Positions 26,601 to 40,300 of a stretch of 64,000 nucleotides of DNA are shown in pieces. Position numbers and translations under genes: made by a program. The DNA is from Pratylenchus scribneri (Eukaryota > Nematoda > Chromadorea > Rhabditida > Pratylenchidae), in assembly GCA_030063045.1 (NCBI GenBank), contig JAQSEB010000086.1, positions 952,501 through 1,016,500 of the forward strand, in the 5' to 3' direction. The notes below the pieces were generated by a model. It ran no database searches, had not been told where the DNA came from, and saw only the letters and a program-made list of their open reading frames with translations. Positions within the stretch are counted from its first letter, which is position 1, and every line of letters begins with the position of its first letter.

Positions 26601-29600
26601 GCTTATTTCCCAATTGAATGGCTGCTCTCGGCAACAAGCACTTCTTTCGGCTGAACTCCAACATTTGGCCCACACCCCAAAAGCTCCTATTCTACGTCGA
26701 TTTTGGACAATTGCACAGGAAGGATTGGAGGAAATATTGTCAGAACATTTACAAGTCTGGAGGAATAAAAAGCGTGGCGAAGAGGATGGAAGCGGCAGCA
26801 GTCAACGCAAATTATTCAGTTTTGAAAATGCTTCATTTGTTTCATCAGTGAATGCATCGTCCAGGAAAAAGGTTTTTGTATTTAATTTAACGAAAAAAAA
26901 TTGAAATTGCCGAAAAATGAATGCATAAAATCCAAATAATTATAATGGTTTAATGGTTGTCTTATATTCCCAAACCAAATACCCAAAATTGGATAGAGCT
27001 GGTCAAGAAGACGCATTGAATGGTATATAATTTGTCATGGTTTGGTCAACAATTAAAGGGTATTAAACGGTTTAAACCAATTTTGGTTTAATGGTTCAAA
27101 ACTAAGTCAGAATTGGTTAAACCCAAGCCAAAACACAATACACAATCAAATAATGTGAATTGACGAGATCTTTCGATTGGGTTTAAGGCTTATGGGTAGA
27201 GGATAGACCATTGAACCGTTAAAAACTTTTCGACATTTTTAATATTTTCGAATTAAATTACTAAAATAAATTTCAAATTTCCTTAATTTATAGCAAATTC
27301 AATTGGTTTGCCCGGCTGACATCTACAATGTGGTCGCCATTTTCCATAAACTCAATGTTTTTTGCCGAGAAGTTGAAAATCAGCTTGGCGAGGATTGTTG
27401 GTAATTTGGAATATTTTGAATTAATTTTACTTTTGAATTTTAGTCAAATTGGCATTTTTCTGCACACTTTTGTGGCCGAAGCTTTCTTCGAACAAATTCG
27501 CATTGATTTGGAGCGAAAAACGGAGCAGGCATTAAGCGGTGCCGAAATTTGGAACGATCTTGTTGAGGTGCCAGGGCATAATGCGGTAAAATAAAAATAT
27601 GAATTAGCAATTTAATTAAATTTTTTATAGAAAGTTTTATCGAGTTGTGTACAAATTTTTGAGCTTTGTGAACAAATCAACAATTATATTATTAATATGG
27701 AGCAATATGCATTAAGGTAATGCTTTTTTATTATGCGATGCCCAAAATCCAGAAGATTTACATAAACCCAAATGGACCTAATTCTACTTTACCTTTTTTT
27801 CCGGTAAATTGGTTCTATGGTTTTAGGACTAAGCTAGGGTTTATATAAAGAAGATTTTATCAAAAACAGCCATTCATTTCTGCAAAATTTAAACCAGTTT
27901 CGAATCCACTCAAGAAAATTTTTTGTGAACTTGACATTTTGACGCATTTTACAAAACATTTCTAGACGAAATGGAATAATTCTGAAAAAAAACAGGTGTT
28001 AAAATGCCCTAGCCCCTAGTCTAACCAGATTGTAGTTAAAGTTTTGCTATTTGAGAATAGAAAAAAAATTCCGAAGCCAAAAACCATCCTAAAATGGACA
28101 TAGATATGGATAATAAAAAATGAATGAAGATTTTTTTTGTGCACAGATCCTTTATACTTTTTTTTTGTATAAATCTTCTGGTTTGGACCCATTTTAGACA
28201 TTTAAAATATTTAAAATTTTATTTAAAGATTTGCTTCCTTTTGGCTACTGATTTTGGAACATTTTATCAAAGGAATTTCCGACAAATATTTTCAAGTAAT
28301 TTTTAAAACATATTTTAAACTAATTAATCCAATTAATTAAGATTACAATGCTAAGGCAAGCCCAAGGTGACTCAATGGTGGAATATCCAAAGTTGAGTGC
28401 AGCTTGGGTTGTGGATGAGGACATTTCCCGGCTGTTGAAAAGTTTGCCCAGTTGGACGGCCGTGAAAGATTCGCTGTTTTCGCCGGCCACCGATCAAATT
28501 CAAACGCCATTTGTGGGCAGCAATTTTGCGGCGTCAATGGTCGAGAGTGAACAGGAAATCCGGGAGAGAACGAAACGTGAATCGGAAATTTTGATTGGGA
28601 ATTTGGGAACACAAAAACAAGTGAAAAGGGCGGAATTGATCACAGATGTGGAACAATTCGGGTAAGTCCGGGGTCCGGCAGAGGGATATGGCCTAACTTT
28701 TAATGGGCCAACTTGACACTGTTTGTTAATAATAACTCATCAAGGACTGAACCAAATTTGATGATTTTAGTATCAAATTCAAATTAAAGAGCAGACTTTT
28801 GGCTAACCAAAATCTATTTTTTATTTAAATTGGTTCAGAATTGTTGGAATTATGGCAAAAAAAACAGTTCAAATTGCTCTTTTACATGTATTTGCAAATT
28901 TTTCGGTGGTTTTTTTGAGCATATATCCAACAATTTTGAACCAATTTAAATAAAATTAATTTTATTTGATAGCCAAATGTCTGCTCTTTAATTTGATGAC
29001 AAAATTAACCAAAATTGGTTCATAAACGGCGTAAAGTTGGGTTGCTCCAATTTCAAAAAATGAAAATTTTTAAAATATTTTTTTTAAAGATATTGGCATG
29101 TTTACACGAAACTCTCCAATGGTTCATTGGCCGGATGCGTGCAATGATTGCAGCACTGCCACCGCGTGCCCAGGAATTGGTCAAATCCAGGATACAGATT
29201 AGCACTACGGATGGTGCACTCGTCGAACAAGTAATTGGAATAAAATTACATTTTAAAAAATTAATTTACAAAAATATTTTAGATGCTTTGTGATGCAATC
29301 AGCGATCGAATTGGCACTTTGGAAGTTGGTTTTGAAAGAAAAATGAACTAATTTCTAGGTCAAAAATCACAAAATAGATGGCGATTTGGGTTTTTTTTTT
29401 TATGAAATTTGCCAAAATAAATTGCAATTAAAACCTCAAAATAGGTATTTTTTAAATATTTTTGCTTTTTTTTCTAATGAAATTTTCCCTCAAAAATGCC
29501 AAAATAGGTAAAATTACATCAAAAACATGAAATAAATGCTCAAACATTTTTTAATCTCATTTTCTTGTCAATTCTGATACATAAAAATAGATCAAAGCTC

Positions 29601-31117
29601 AATCCGCTCCCTAATAAATTTATTATAATTTTGAACCATTTCAGAAACTCTCAGACAGCATGCTTCTCATTTTACATTTGGAACTTCGCTTCCATTGCTT
29701 TTATCATTTGCTTCCAATCACACAAGATCAAAGTGCACTTTCAATGCTCAGTCAAGAGGAGCTGGACCGGGATGTGATGGAATTTGGCCGAGATTTAACC
29801 CAAAATTTGTATGGAACGCTGCAAGCGCATTTGACCAGTGGAAAGCTGAAATATTTGTTCGATGGACTTGCCTATCTTTGCTCATCAATTTTCATTCATT
29901 CATGGTAAAAATTTTAAAAAACTGTTATTATTTAAATTGACAAAATAATTATAATGGTTTGAGGTTTTGTCCCTAAATTCACAAACCAAATATATCCAAA
30001 ATTGGATAGAGCTGTTCAAGACGCATTGAATGGTATATAATTTGTGCATGGTTTGGTCAACAATTAAAGGGTATTAAACGGTTTAAACCCATTTTGGTTT
30101 AATGGTTCAAAACTAAATTAGGATTGGTTAAACTCAAACCAAATACATAATCAAATGAAGTATCTTGACGAGATCTACCGGTTGGGTAAAACCTTTCGGC
30201 ATTTTAAATATTTCCCATTTTAAAAGGGAATAATCAGTAATAAGTTTTTATTTTTTCAGCCAATATATCAATAAATTGTCGGAGCTGGGCAGGAAGAGAA
30301 TTTGTCGTGCCATTTTCACTGTGCAAAAATATTTAAGCCAACTTTCTGGGTAATTTAATAATTTTTATGCTTTAATAATTTATTAATTTAGAAGACCCGA
30401 AACTGAAATGCAAAGAGCGCAAATGTTTTTTGATTTTCTAAATAAGGTAAATATTTTTTATTTATATTAAAACATTTTTAGGAATTGGATCAACTTTTTA
30501 CGACAATTGTTGAACGCGGGGCAGTTTTTTCCTTTGTAGAATATTCAATCCTTTTGGCTTTGCTCATTCGATCACATCCGATTTTAAATTCACAGGTTTC
30601 TTTTTTGCATTAATTGAATTAAAAATAAATATTTTGGGTATTTACTATTTATTTATCGGTTACCTAGGAGCTAGGACCACAGATATTTACGATTCACCAT
30701 TCCCATTCTCCAAATTCATCTCATAGTTGATTTTGGTTACCTAAAATTATCCTAGCTGAGGCACTTCATCTATAAATGTACTATAGAATGTATAAAAGTA
30801 TGCACTAAAGTCCAAAAAAAAATAATTTCCTTAGAGCGGGTTCGAACCCGTGCCCTAAATTTTGCGACTTCTCACATGATCATCTTTTAAGGCCTTGATG
30901 GGACATAGAAGATAGAAATAGAACCATCCTCTCTATGATTCCAATAATAATTGGAAACAGAGTTAGAAGGTCATTATTTGGTTCTCAAAATTTTGTCCCA
31001 GATAATCCATTATTACCTGTTTTTTTATAGCCTGGTGCCCTTGAATCAGCCACAAAACAATTGCGAGAAATTCTCACGCAACGAGCCAATCAACAGCAAC
31101 AACAACAGAAGCAATAA
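23667..31117 (+). CDS. EXOC4: Exocyst complex component 4 (SEC8)
   Basis: Exocyst subunit that tethers secretory vesicles to the plasma membrane. Twenty-three exons between ATG 23667 and TAA 31115-31117 give about 906 aa. Longer exons are 24312-24459, 25793-26030, 26602-26871, 27444-27585, 28342-28647 (or 28661), 29090-29230, 29645-29904 and 30482-30595. The Sec8 N-terminal domain contains SELLINVIRTLTSTVSDDQ, then LTNSREQIRNVKNSLSLCKT and RRDDLNKFWLENAQQKNVC. The middle has GPLDKIEGVSQLK. The highly conserved block is SAAWVVDEDISRLLKSLPSW, then ESEILIGNLG. The C-terminus has MLLILHLELRFHCFYHLLPI and ends in a Q-rich tail. The exon 16/17 junction is uncertain: the best-looking donor (GTAAGT at 28662) breaks the frame, while a weaker donor GTGGAA at 28648 keeps it. 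It lies 285 bp after LETM1 and 191 bp before RAPTOR. Confidence 0.92.
23760..24050 (+). repeat. MITE-A single-core copy (EXOC4 intron 1)
   Basis: A nearly full copy. The outer left motif is TTTGACGAAAAACATTGAAA, mirrored at the right by TTTCAATGTTTTTTCGGCAA. Inner terminal and core motifs lie between. Confidence 0.85.
24640..24790 (+). repeat. SINE-like tRNA-derived element (EXOC4 intron 5)
   Basis: Plus-orientation copy: TTTAGGTCTCGGGTTCGATT (B-box region, about 24717-24736), then CAGCTCAGAGGAAA and a T10 run. Confidence 0.65.
25350..25615 (+). repeat. MITE-A single-core copy (EXOC4 intron 8)
   Basis: Left block CCATATACCAAAAATTGGAT, core GGGTATTAAACCGTTTAAAC, right half with GATGCGTTTTAATGAGATCT. 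The terminal blocks are somewhat diverged. Confidence 0.8.
26885..27270 (+). repeat. MITE-A single-core copy (EXOC4 intron 11)
   Basis: Outer motif TTTAATTTAACGAAAAAAAA at the left and a TTCGAATTAAA-type end at the right. Inner terminal blocks and one core unit lie between, including GGTATTAAACGGTTTAAACC. Confidence 0.8.
28695..29035. repeat. MITE-B foldback element, copy 1 (EXOC4 intron 16)
   Basis: The left half reads CAAATTAAAGAGCAGAC, then TTTTGGCTAACCAAAA and TTTAAATTGGTTCAGAATTG. The right half is its reverse complement in order: AATTTTGAACCAATTTAAAT, ATAGCCAAATGTCTGCTCTT, then AATTTGAT. The ends are related inverted sequences (CCAACTTGACAC and GGCGTAAAGTTGG). The whole element could fold into one long hairpin. 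A second copy lies at 45650-46000. Confidence 0.75.
29940..30215 (+). repeat. MITE-A single-core copy (EXOC4 intron 19)
   Basis: Left block ATCCAAAATTGGATAGAGCT, core GGTATTAAACGGTTTAAACC, right block ATCTACCGGTTGGGTAAAAC, then CTTTCGGCATTTTAAATATT. Confidence 0.8.
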
Positions 31118-31308
31118 AATATGAAAGATTTTTTTTATTATTATTGATAAATTCGATGCATAAATTGATTTAAATTTTATTTTCAAATATTATCCAAAGT
31201 CGTTAATTACGAAATAATCGATTGATTTTTATAAATCGTTGCCTTTTAATTCATAATTTTTGTACAATTTTTATTAGCAAATTTATAGTATAATTTGTAT
31301 TTTTTACA

Positions 31309-34300
31309 ATGCCATTACAAGAGGAAAGCAACAAGGAGAAGCAACGAGTCTTTTTTCGAGAAGCCCGACATTTAGAGGAAATAAAAGGTGCTCAACTGGA
31401 CCTGAAGAACAAAGATGATTGGTATATAATTTAATTTATTAAAATATATTCAAAAAACCATAAGTTTTTATTATCCTAAAAACCTTAAATTTATCTATAT
31501 TTTTAGGCGTAAAATACGCGAACGAATGAAGACTGTTTCGGTGGCATTGGTGCTTTGCCTGAATGTTGGCGTCGATCCACCGGACATGAAGAAACCGTTG
31601 CGATGTGCACGCAAAGAAGCTTGGGTTGAGCCAGGCCCCTCCAATCCGCAGAGATCAGCGCAGAAGATTGCACAAAATTTGCAGAAAATTTATGAGAAAT
31701 TGCAGCCAAGAGCTCGCTACAAATCGGCCATTGATCCTACAGGTTTTTTGCCATTTATTTTAATTGGATTTAACTAATTGCCGAAATATTAAAACTATCG
31801 AAAAAAGTAAATAACGCCAAAATAATTATAATAGTTTAACGGTTTGAACCGATATTCATAAACCATATACCCAATCAAATAAAGCTAGTCAAAATGCATT
31901 GAATGGTATATAATTTGTCATTGGTTTTTTTGATCAATAATTAAAGGGTATTAAACGGTTTAAACCTATTTTGGTTTAATGGTTTAAACTAATAAGTTGA
32001 AATTGGTTAAACCAAAGCCAACTTGGCCAAATGATGTGTCTTGATGGGATCTATTGATTGAATATATGGTTCAGGATAAACTGAACCGTTATAATCATTT
32101 TGGCCAATGTTTTACGGCAAATTAAATATTTCTTTTAATTATATTCGATTTAACTGTTTAATTTTATTAAAGTTGATTGTGTTCGAAAATTGTGCACCAG
32201 CATGCGTCGAAATGCCAAAGATGAACGCGTCCTCTTCCACTTCAATGGACATGGGGTGCCAAAGCCGACAGAAGCTGGCGAGATTTGGGTTTTTAACAAA
32301 AATATTACTCAGGTTTTTCTTTCAAAACCATTGAAATATAAAAAATCGACACCGAATTTTACAGTATATTCCACTTTCCCTGTATGATTTGCAATCTTGG
32401 ATGAGTGTGCCGTCGGTCTATCTTTGGGATTGCAATTCGGCCGGCACAATTGTGAACATGTTTATGCGATTTGCCGAAGATCATTCCATACGGTTATAAT
32501 TTAATTGATGACATTTAATTTTAATTAGCGATTAGCCGTAAATATTGTATCGGTTCAATAGTTTAACTTAAACCTGTAAGGCTTTAGGTTTAACCAATTC
32601 TAACTTAGTTTTGAACCATTAAACCGGAATGGGTTTAAACCCGTTTAATACCCTTTAATTGTTGACCAAACCATTCAAAAATTATATTCCATTCAATGCT
32701 TCTTGACCAGCTCTGTACAATTTTGGGTATATGGTTTATGAATGTACAAACCCTTAAACCATTATTATTTTGGGTGCTCCTTTTTCGACAAATTAAATCA
32801 CACTTATAAATTTAATATATAATTGTTAAAAATTTATTGATCATTTTTAAGTTGGATGGAAGAATATCAAAATATGCAGCAACAACAACAACATCATCCG
32901 TCTCCCGGTCCTTCCGGTGAACAATTCAACAGTGGGAGTGGCGGAAATGATTCACAATTGGGTGCTGACAGAGGTGTGAACAATAATGATGCGGCATCGA
33001 ATGCCTCCACCAGCAGTCATTCAATACCAACTTACAAGGTGATCGATGGGTGATGGGTGAATTTATTCGGGATCATTCAAGAAGGCTAGGCCCAAAAGAC
33101 CTATTTACAACCCCAAAGACTTATTAAACATAAAAATGAAATGACAAGCTCACAAAAACCCACATTTTACTATTTTTTCAATATTTGGGTTTATTTTATA
33201 GCGGCTAGGCTGTGACTTATTATCAGAATATAGGGAAAAATAAGGAAGAAAAAAAATTAAAATAGCACTAAAATCAACATAAATATATATAAAAATGTAG
33301 ATTTTTTTAGTGTATGTATTTTGGTTATAGGACTTTTCGTATTTGGTTTGTCTTCCACACTTTTTTCTTTGTTCTGATAGTTAACTAAACTCTAGTCTAA
33401 ATTCGAATCTAACTAAAATTCCAATGAAAAATGAAGTCATTTAAGTGAGAGGTATGTCTTTAAGGCCATAGATATTCAGGATTATAGATCTTAGTTATGG
33501 TTTAGGAGTTTAGATCTTTTGGATTGATCCCATTTGCCATTTGATTAAATTCAATATTTCAATCAAATACCAAATAATTATTTAATTTTTCATCCAACAG
33601 AATTGCATTCAATTGGGCGCTTGCGCAGTCGGCGAAATTCTTCCCTTTCAAAATCCCGATTTGCCTGCCGATCTATTCACATGTTGCCTGATCACACCCA
33701 TCCAAACTTCCATTCTTTGCCATATGCTCAAATTGGGCGTCAAAAACCGCTTTCCACCCAACATCATTGATGACATTCCCGGCGTGCTGACTGACAGGAG
33801 AACGCTGCTGGGCGAACTGAATTGGATATTTACGGCCATAACGGATACAATTGCATGGAGTTGCTTGCCAATGGATATATTTCAGAAACTGTTCAGACAG
33901 GTAAGTATTAAAATTGAAATTAAAAAAAAATTTCCTTAGATTTTCGACCCAAAGAATAGGAATTGAACTTTTTTAAAGGTCCCGGGTTCGAACCTGCTCA
34001 GTAGAATTATTGGGGACTGGTAAATACTTATGAATATGAACTTTTACACATTCTACAGCTACAACAGTATATTTCTAGACCAAAAAATTTGCGAAAATTT
34101 CTACCCTCGCGTTCAACAATTCGCTCAAGGAAATTTATTGTGTTTGGTAAACGTTTCTTTAATACATTCTACAATACATTTCTAGATCAAAAAATTTTTG
34201 GAAATTTCTACCAAAAGAGGAGAGACTTTTACTTTTGTGAAATTTAGGTCTCGGGTGGGTGTCGGGTTCAATTCCGCTCTAGGGAAAATATTTTTTAACT

Positions 34301-37300
34301 AATTTTTAGCCAACCTTTAACCTTATGCATTTTTATACATTAGAATTAGACAATATATTTTTAAGCTAGATATAGATACAGTAATACTAATAAAAAAAAC
34401 AATTACAATAAATGCGTTATCACCAAAGTTTAAACATTTAATAATTTTTCAGGACCTGTTAATTGCCTCACTCTTTCGAAGTTTCTTGCTCGCCCAAAGG
34501 ATAATGCTTGAAAATGGTTGCCATGTCGTTTCCACACCTGAATTGCCCTCCGTCCATAACCATTATTTGTGGGAATATTGGGACTATGTGCTGGATATGA
34601 CCATCACAAATATGTACAATTTGCTACAACCAAAGCAACAAATCATTCAATTTACGCGAAGAGACAGCTTCATTGCTTGTCCAACACTCAGACATAATCG
34701 TAAGAATTAATTATATTTTCATATCTCAAAAATCCCTGCACCCAAAATTCTTATAAACAGAAACCCTAAACTAAAAATCTGCTTTACATTCAAAATCATA
34801 TGAGAAAAAATTTTAAAGAAGCTTACTTTCCTCTCTTTTACATATGCTTCAAAAGGTTATTCCCAAGTGTAAGCCAGAAAATTTTTCGAAGAGGGGGAAT
34901 CATCAAAAATTTTTGTAGGTCTTTTTGAATAATTTGATAGAGAAAAACGTTGTTTTTTTTTCTTTTTCGATTTTATTTTTTTTTTTGGAGGAGAAAGGCT
35001 TCCTCAAATACCCCTTGGCTACGTCCTTGGTTATGCCATATCTTCAAACATAATTTTCTTTATAGGGATTTTGGGTTGACCTCGAATCATAAATTTTTCC
35101 GAAAGAAATATTCAAAAAATTCCATTTTTTTCAGTTCTAATTGAATTGCCCGTCTCCGCATTGGCCGAATCGGAATATGTGTACAGCTGGTTCTTCATAG
35201 AACAATTACAGGCTTTCGAAGTTTGGCTAAAATTCTCCGTGGACAAACATAAGCCACCGGAACAGCTGCCCGTCGTCCTCCAAGTTCTTTTAAGTCAAGT
35301 AAGTTACAAAATTTGTAATTTTTTAATGGTATTTTTCCATTAATTCTACTATTTTTTTGTGTTTTAGCTAATTCTGATTTTTTGTGTTTTTAACTAATTC
35401 TGTTTTTCTGATTTTTCTTTGTTTTTAGCTAGTTCTGATTTTTTGTGTTTTTAGCTAATTCTGATTTTTTGTGTTTTTAGCCAATTCTGATTTTTTGTGT
35501 TTTTAGCTAATTCTGATTTTTTGTGTTTTTAACTAATTCTGATTTTTTGTGTTTTTAACTAATTCTGATTTTGTGTTTTTAGTTTTTTCTAATTTTTCTT
35601 TGTTTTTAGCTAATTCTGATTTTTTGTGATTCTATCCAATTGTGATTTTTTGTGTTTTTAACTAATTCACAAATTAAATACTTATCATTTTTACAGATTC
35701 ATCGGGTTCGTGCCCTTGAGCTGCTCGCCCGCTTTGTTGATCTTGGCCCATGGGCAGTTGTTTCTGCATTGTCCGTTGGCATTTTCCCTTACGTCCTAAA
35801 ATTGCTTCAATGTGGCACAAAAGAATTACGGCCCGCTTTGGCATTTATTTGGGCAAAAATTCTGGCAATTGACCCCGTTTGTCAGCATGAATTAGTCAAG
35901 GATAATGGGTAAGTAAATAATTAATTAAAATTCTAATTAATTTTTAATTTAAGCTATTTCTATTTTCTCCAAGTGCTGAATGATCCAAGCATTGATAATC
36001 TTCGAATAAAAATTGTGTCCGCTTTTGTAATGGCCACAATCATTTACAACAATTATCGGCCGGCCCAAGATAAGCTAGTCCAAAGTGACTATGTCAGTTT
36101 GTGCATTGAATTGCTTTCAAATCAGGTGTCTTTTTGTAAAAGAATTTATTTAGTGTTTTTCCAATGATTCTCCAAATTTTAATTTTGCTTTTAATTTTTT
36201 TAATATTTATAAATGAGATATATAAAAAAACTTTGCATTCTTGTGAACTAAAATTGCTTTTAAATTTTTTTAAAAAATATTAAACATAAACAAGAAATTA
36301 AAATTATTTTAAAAAATTGAATTTTTTCTTCTTGAGAAATTTTTAAAATTTAATTGTGAATTTTATTAGGGCTCGAAAACCGTTGTTAGAATTTTTTCGA
36401 TATAAAGGGCTATTTAAAATAAAAATATTATATATGGACAAAATTTATAGAAAAATAGAATAGAATTATTTCTTATCGAAAAGATTATTACCATATTTTT
36501 AAAATTTACAAATTGAATTTTATTGAACTCGAAAAACGATTCTATAAATACCAATATGTATTTACTTTTTAAATTTAAACCATTATTTTTTCTTATTTTA
36601 TTATACCATTTCAGCAAGTGATCCAATGCCGAATGCTTTGTCTTTGGATTCTGATTGGATTGGGACGACTTTGGTCAGAATGTGATAAAGCGAGATGGCA
36701 GGCCATTCGAAATGTAGCCTACGATAAAGTTCGTAGGAGAAATTGATTAAATATTTTAATTAATTCAATTATTTTAAGGCAATCGAATTTTTGGATGATG
36801 AAGTTCCCGAAGTTCGTGCATCCGCAGTTTATGCTCTGGGATGTTTTGTGCACAACACATCGAGGTGGGTGAAATTTTTTGAATAGTGAATATATGTTAA
36901 AGGCAATAAATATAGAATTAAATAATATATTGTTTGTTTTTAAGTCCCTTTACTTGATAACATTTTTTTCACGCCTTATTATAGGTGGTTTAACGGGCAA
37001 GAAATTTATATATAACATTCGTTTTGAAGAATTCCACCCAAAAAATTCAAAACACTTCCACCCGAAACCGGTTTAAACTATTCAAAACTCTTCAAATACC
37101 AAAATAAATCAGATATCAGAATATTCTAAAGCAAAAAAAAAATAAAAATTTTAATCAAAAAATGGGAATTGGACTATAAATGACAATATTACCAAGAATT
37201 ATTTTTTGAAAATAATTTCACATTTATAAATAAACTAAAATTCCTTCATTTTCAGGAATAATGAACATGCCACAGCGGTAAGAACTTTTAATTAAATTTC

Positions 37301-40300
37301 TTCTAAAATATAAATTCATCAGGTTGAGAATGAAGTATGCGATAAAATCTGTGACAAATGCATTTATGATGGCTCCATTCTCGTCCGTTCTGAGCTGGCC
37401 GCCGCCATTCAATGGTTCATAATCGATTTTCAATCGAAATTTGCGACAATTTGCATTGATTTGGACCAGAAAATTGATGATTCTTTGATGATGAGGAGAC
37501 CGGCAATGTCAATTAGCTCAATTGGGAATGGAACAATCCACGCAGGAGCTGGCATTGAAATTGTAAAATTTAAAATAATACCAGAAATTAGGACTAAATT
37601 CGATTGGCTAGGTTTATTATAAAAAGAGATTTTACCAAAAAATATTCCGAAAATTTTCAACCCAAAGACAAAGATGGGATCTTCGCTTTTACAAAATTTA
37701 TGTCTCGAACTGTTAAAGGTAATTATTAAGGCTTGATATTGATTTTATGCATTTTTACATATATTTTATCTTACCGAAATACAATGTTTAGAGTTTTTAA
37801 ATTTTAAAACCCCGTCTATAAAACGATATATTTTGTAATTGTAGCAAAAAGCATTGGCCGCCTTGAAAGCAAATTCACCCAACAAAGAATCATTTGCCGA
37901 TGATTTAGCCGAACTGTCCACACCAACAGCAGGACCGAGCAATATTAGTGGCCGAAACAGTGCAATGGGATTTAGCAATGGACCAAAGCGAAGTCAAAGT
38001 GGCAGCATTTATTCCACAATTCCAAGATCCACATCTACCGCTACCTGTAAGATTTATTAAAAAGTTAATATTTAATTTACCAAAAAAACATTTTAATTGG
38101 CAAAACGGCAAATGACACCATTAATTGATTTTAACCCAAGCACAAATACAATAGTTTTCAAATGATGCCCTTTGACAAGATCTATGGGTTTAGGATAGGA
38201 TGAACTTCTGACGTCTGACCGAACCGTTTATAATCTTTTAGACAATATGTTCTTTCGGAAAATAAAAAAATATTTTCCTTATTCGAAAATAATTCTCTAA
38301 TGCAAATTTTTACAGATTCTACCAAACGTCCTCAAAGGACCAGCCCAGTGAGGAAAGGAAGTTTGTTGACAAAGCCCGAGGCATCCATCCTGCTGCACCG
38401 GACTCCTTCAATTCCACCACTTGACTCTGGAAATGCATTCAAATATCGAATTGTTTCGCACATCACTGAACTCGAAAGGAAACCCATCATTGGCCCGTAT
38501 GAACGGATTTGGCTTTGTGTTCTCCGCCTGGGGTTGGACCCATTCAAGGATGTGTCCGAAATGGGCGAACGGATAATCCAATACATCTTCGATTTGGCTG
38601 CCAAAATCAAAGAAGCACGGAACAAGGCACTGGAGGTGAGGCAAAGGCCACCTGCGCAACCGGGGACAAGGCAGCAAACGCAATCATTGACTGTTAATGG
38701 ACGATTTTCGTGTACCAGTGCTGGCACTGGTAGTGAACAACAACAGACTGGAACCGGATCAGTCCAATCCAATCCAACGGTACGATGGAAATGAATATTT
38801 GAAGTTAACGATTAAACTCACCTAATGGAATTTTGTTAGACTAGGCTAGGGCTTTTAGCTAACGAAATATATGGAAAAACAAGGAAGTCAAACAGCGCTG
38901 AAAATGGACATGGACCATTAAAATATTAATGTAAATCATCTACTGGATTGATGTTTGTAAATCTTGAGATCATATATCTTTACGGTATAAGATCTTTAGG
39001 GTTTGAACTTTGAAGACCTTTTGGATTGTAGCAGTGGCGTAGCCAGAAATTTCATTTCGGGAGAGGGAATTCCAACAAAATATTTTATTTCGTAGGGGGG
39101 AAATCTAAAAATTGCGTTTTTAGGCGTTTATTTTTCAAAAATTTTTAAATTATAAGGAAAAACACAAAAAAAAAAATAAATTTTTTTCACGATTTTTGAC
39201 AAAAATTCCACCTAGAAAATGGTAAAAACGATTATGCGAGCGCCGACAGGCGCGAGCGCGAAATTTTTTTGTCTTTTATTATACTTTTTTCGAGAAAAAA
39301 TTCATTTTTTTTCCTCCTCGATTTCATTTCGGGAGGGTGATTTCCTCCCTTTCCCCCCCGCCCCCCCCCCCCCTGGCTACGCCACTGGATTGTAGGTCAT
39401 TTTAGTTTAGATTTTTGGGTTTTAAGTCCTTAGAATCTAGGTCTAATAGTTTTTAGATTTTCTAGATTTAACTCCGTAGGGTGTAAATTTTATGGGTTGT
39501 AAAACTTTTGGGTTGGATTCGAAAATTTATAACTAAAAATTTAGGTGAAATTTCTGGTTGGCTCCCCTGCTCAGTGCACTTCAACTTCAGCTGTGGCATC
39601 AAACATTGTACAAGTGCCACAACAAGAAACGACCAAAACATCCAATAAAAATACTCCATCAAGCATTGGCGGCGGTGCGGAAGAAGTAATCGCCAGCGGG
39701 AGAAGCAGTGCCGAATCATCGAGGAGTAAAGGCATTCCGACTATTGCTGAGAACCCTCCTTCCGCTGGCAACATCCAAGAGCAATCCTCCTCCCAATCTT
39801 CTTCTCAACAAGTCATAAAAGAGCAGCCATTGCCCCAAATGGACAATGCTAAACGACGACTTTTGCTCGACCCATTCATCCATCAGAGTTTATTCACACC
39901 AAAGAGAAGTGTAAGCGTAATGATAAAAATTTCCATTTGTGATTGGATTATTTTAGATTTTTGGCAACAAATCCGGCTCCTATTCCCAAGTGACCAGTGA
40001 TATAAGCGATGCCCTCCTCTTTGAACAAGCGGTCACCGTTGACAGCGAAGGATTGGTTCGGACATCTTTTGTGGATTGGTGCGGAAAAACATGGACAGGT
40101 GGAGTTGAATTTTACTGAACTTTATTTAATTTGAAAAAATAGTAAATAACGCCAAAATAATTATATTAATTTAAAGGTTTTTATCTTATTGTACACAAAA
40201 CATAACCCAATTAAATAGAGTTGGTCAAGACGCATCGAATGTTATATTATAATTTGTATGGTTTAGTCAAAATTAAAGGTTATTAAACGGTTTAAATTTT

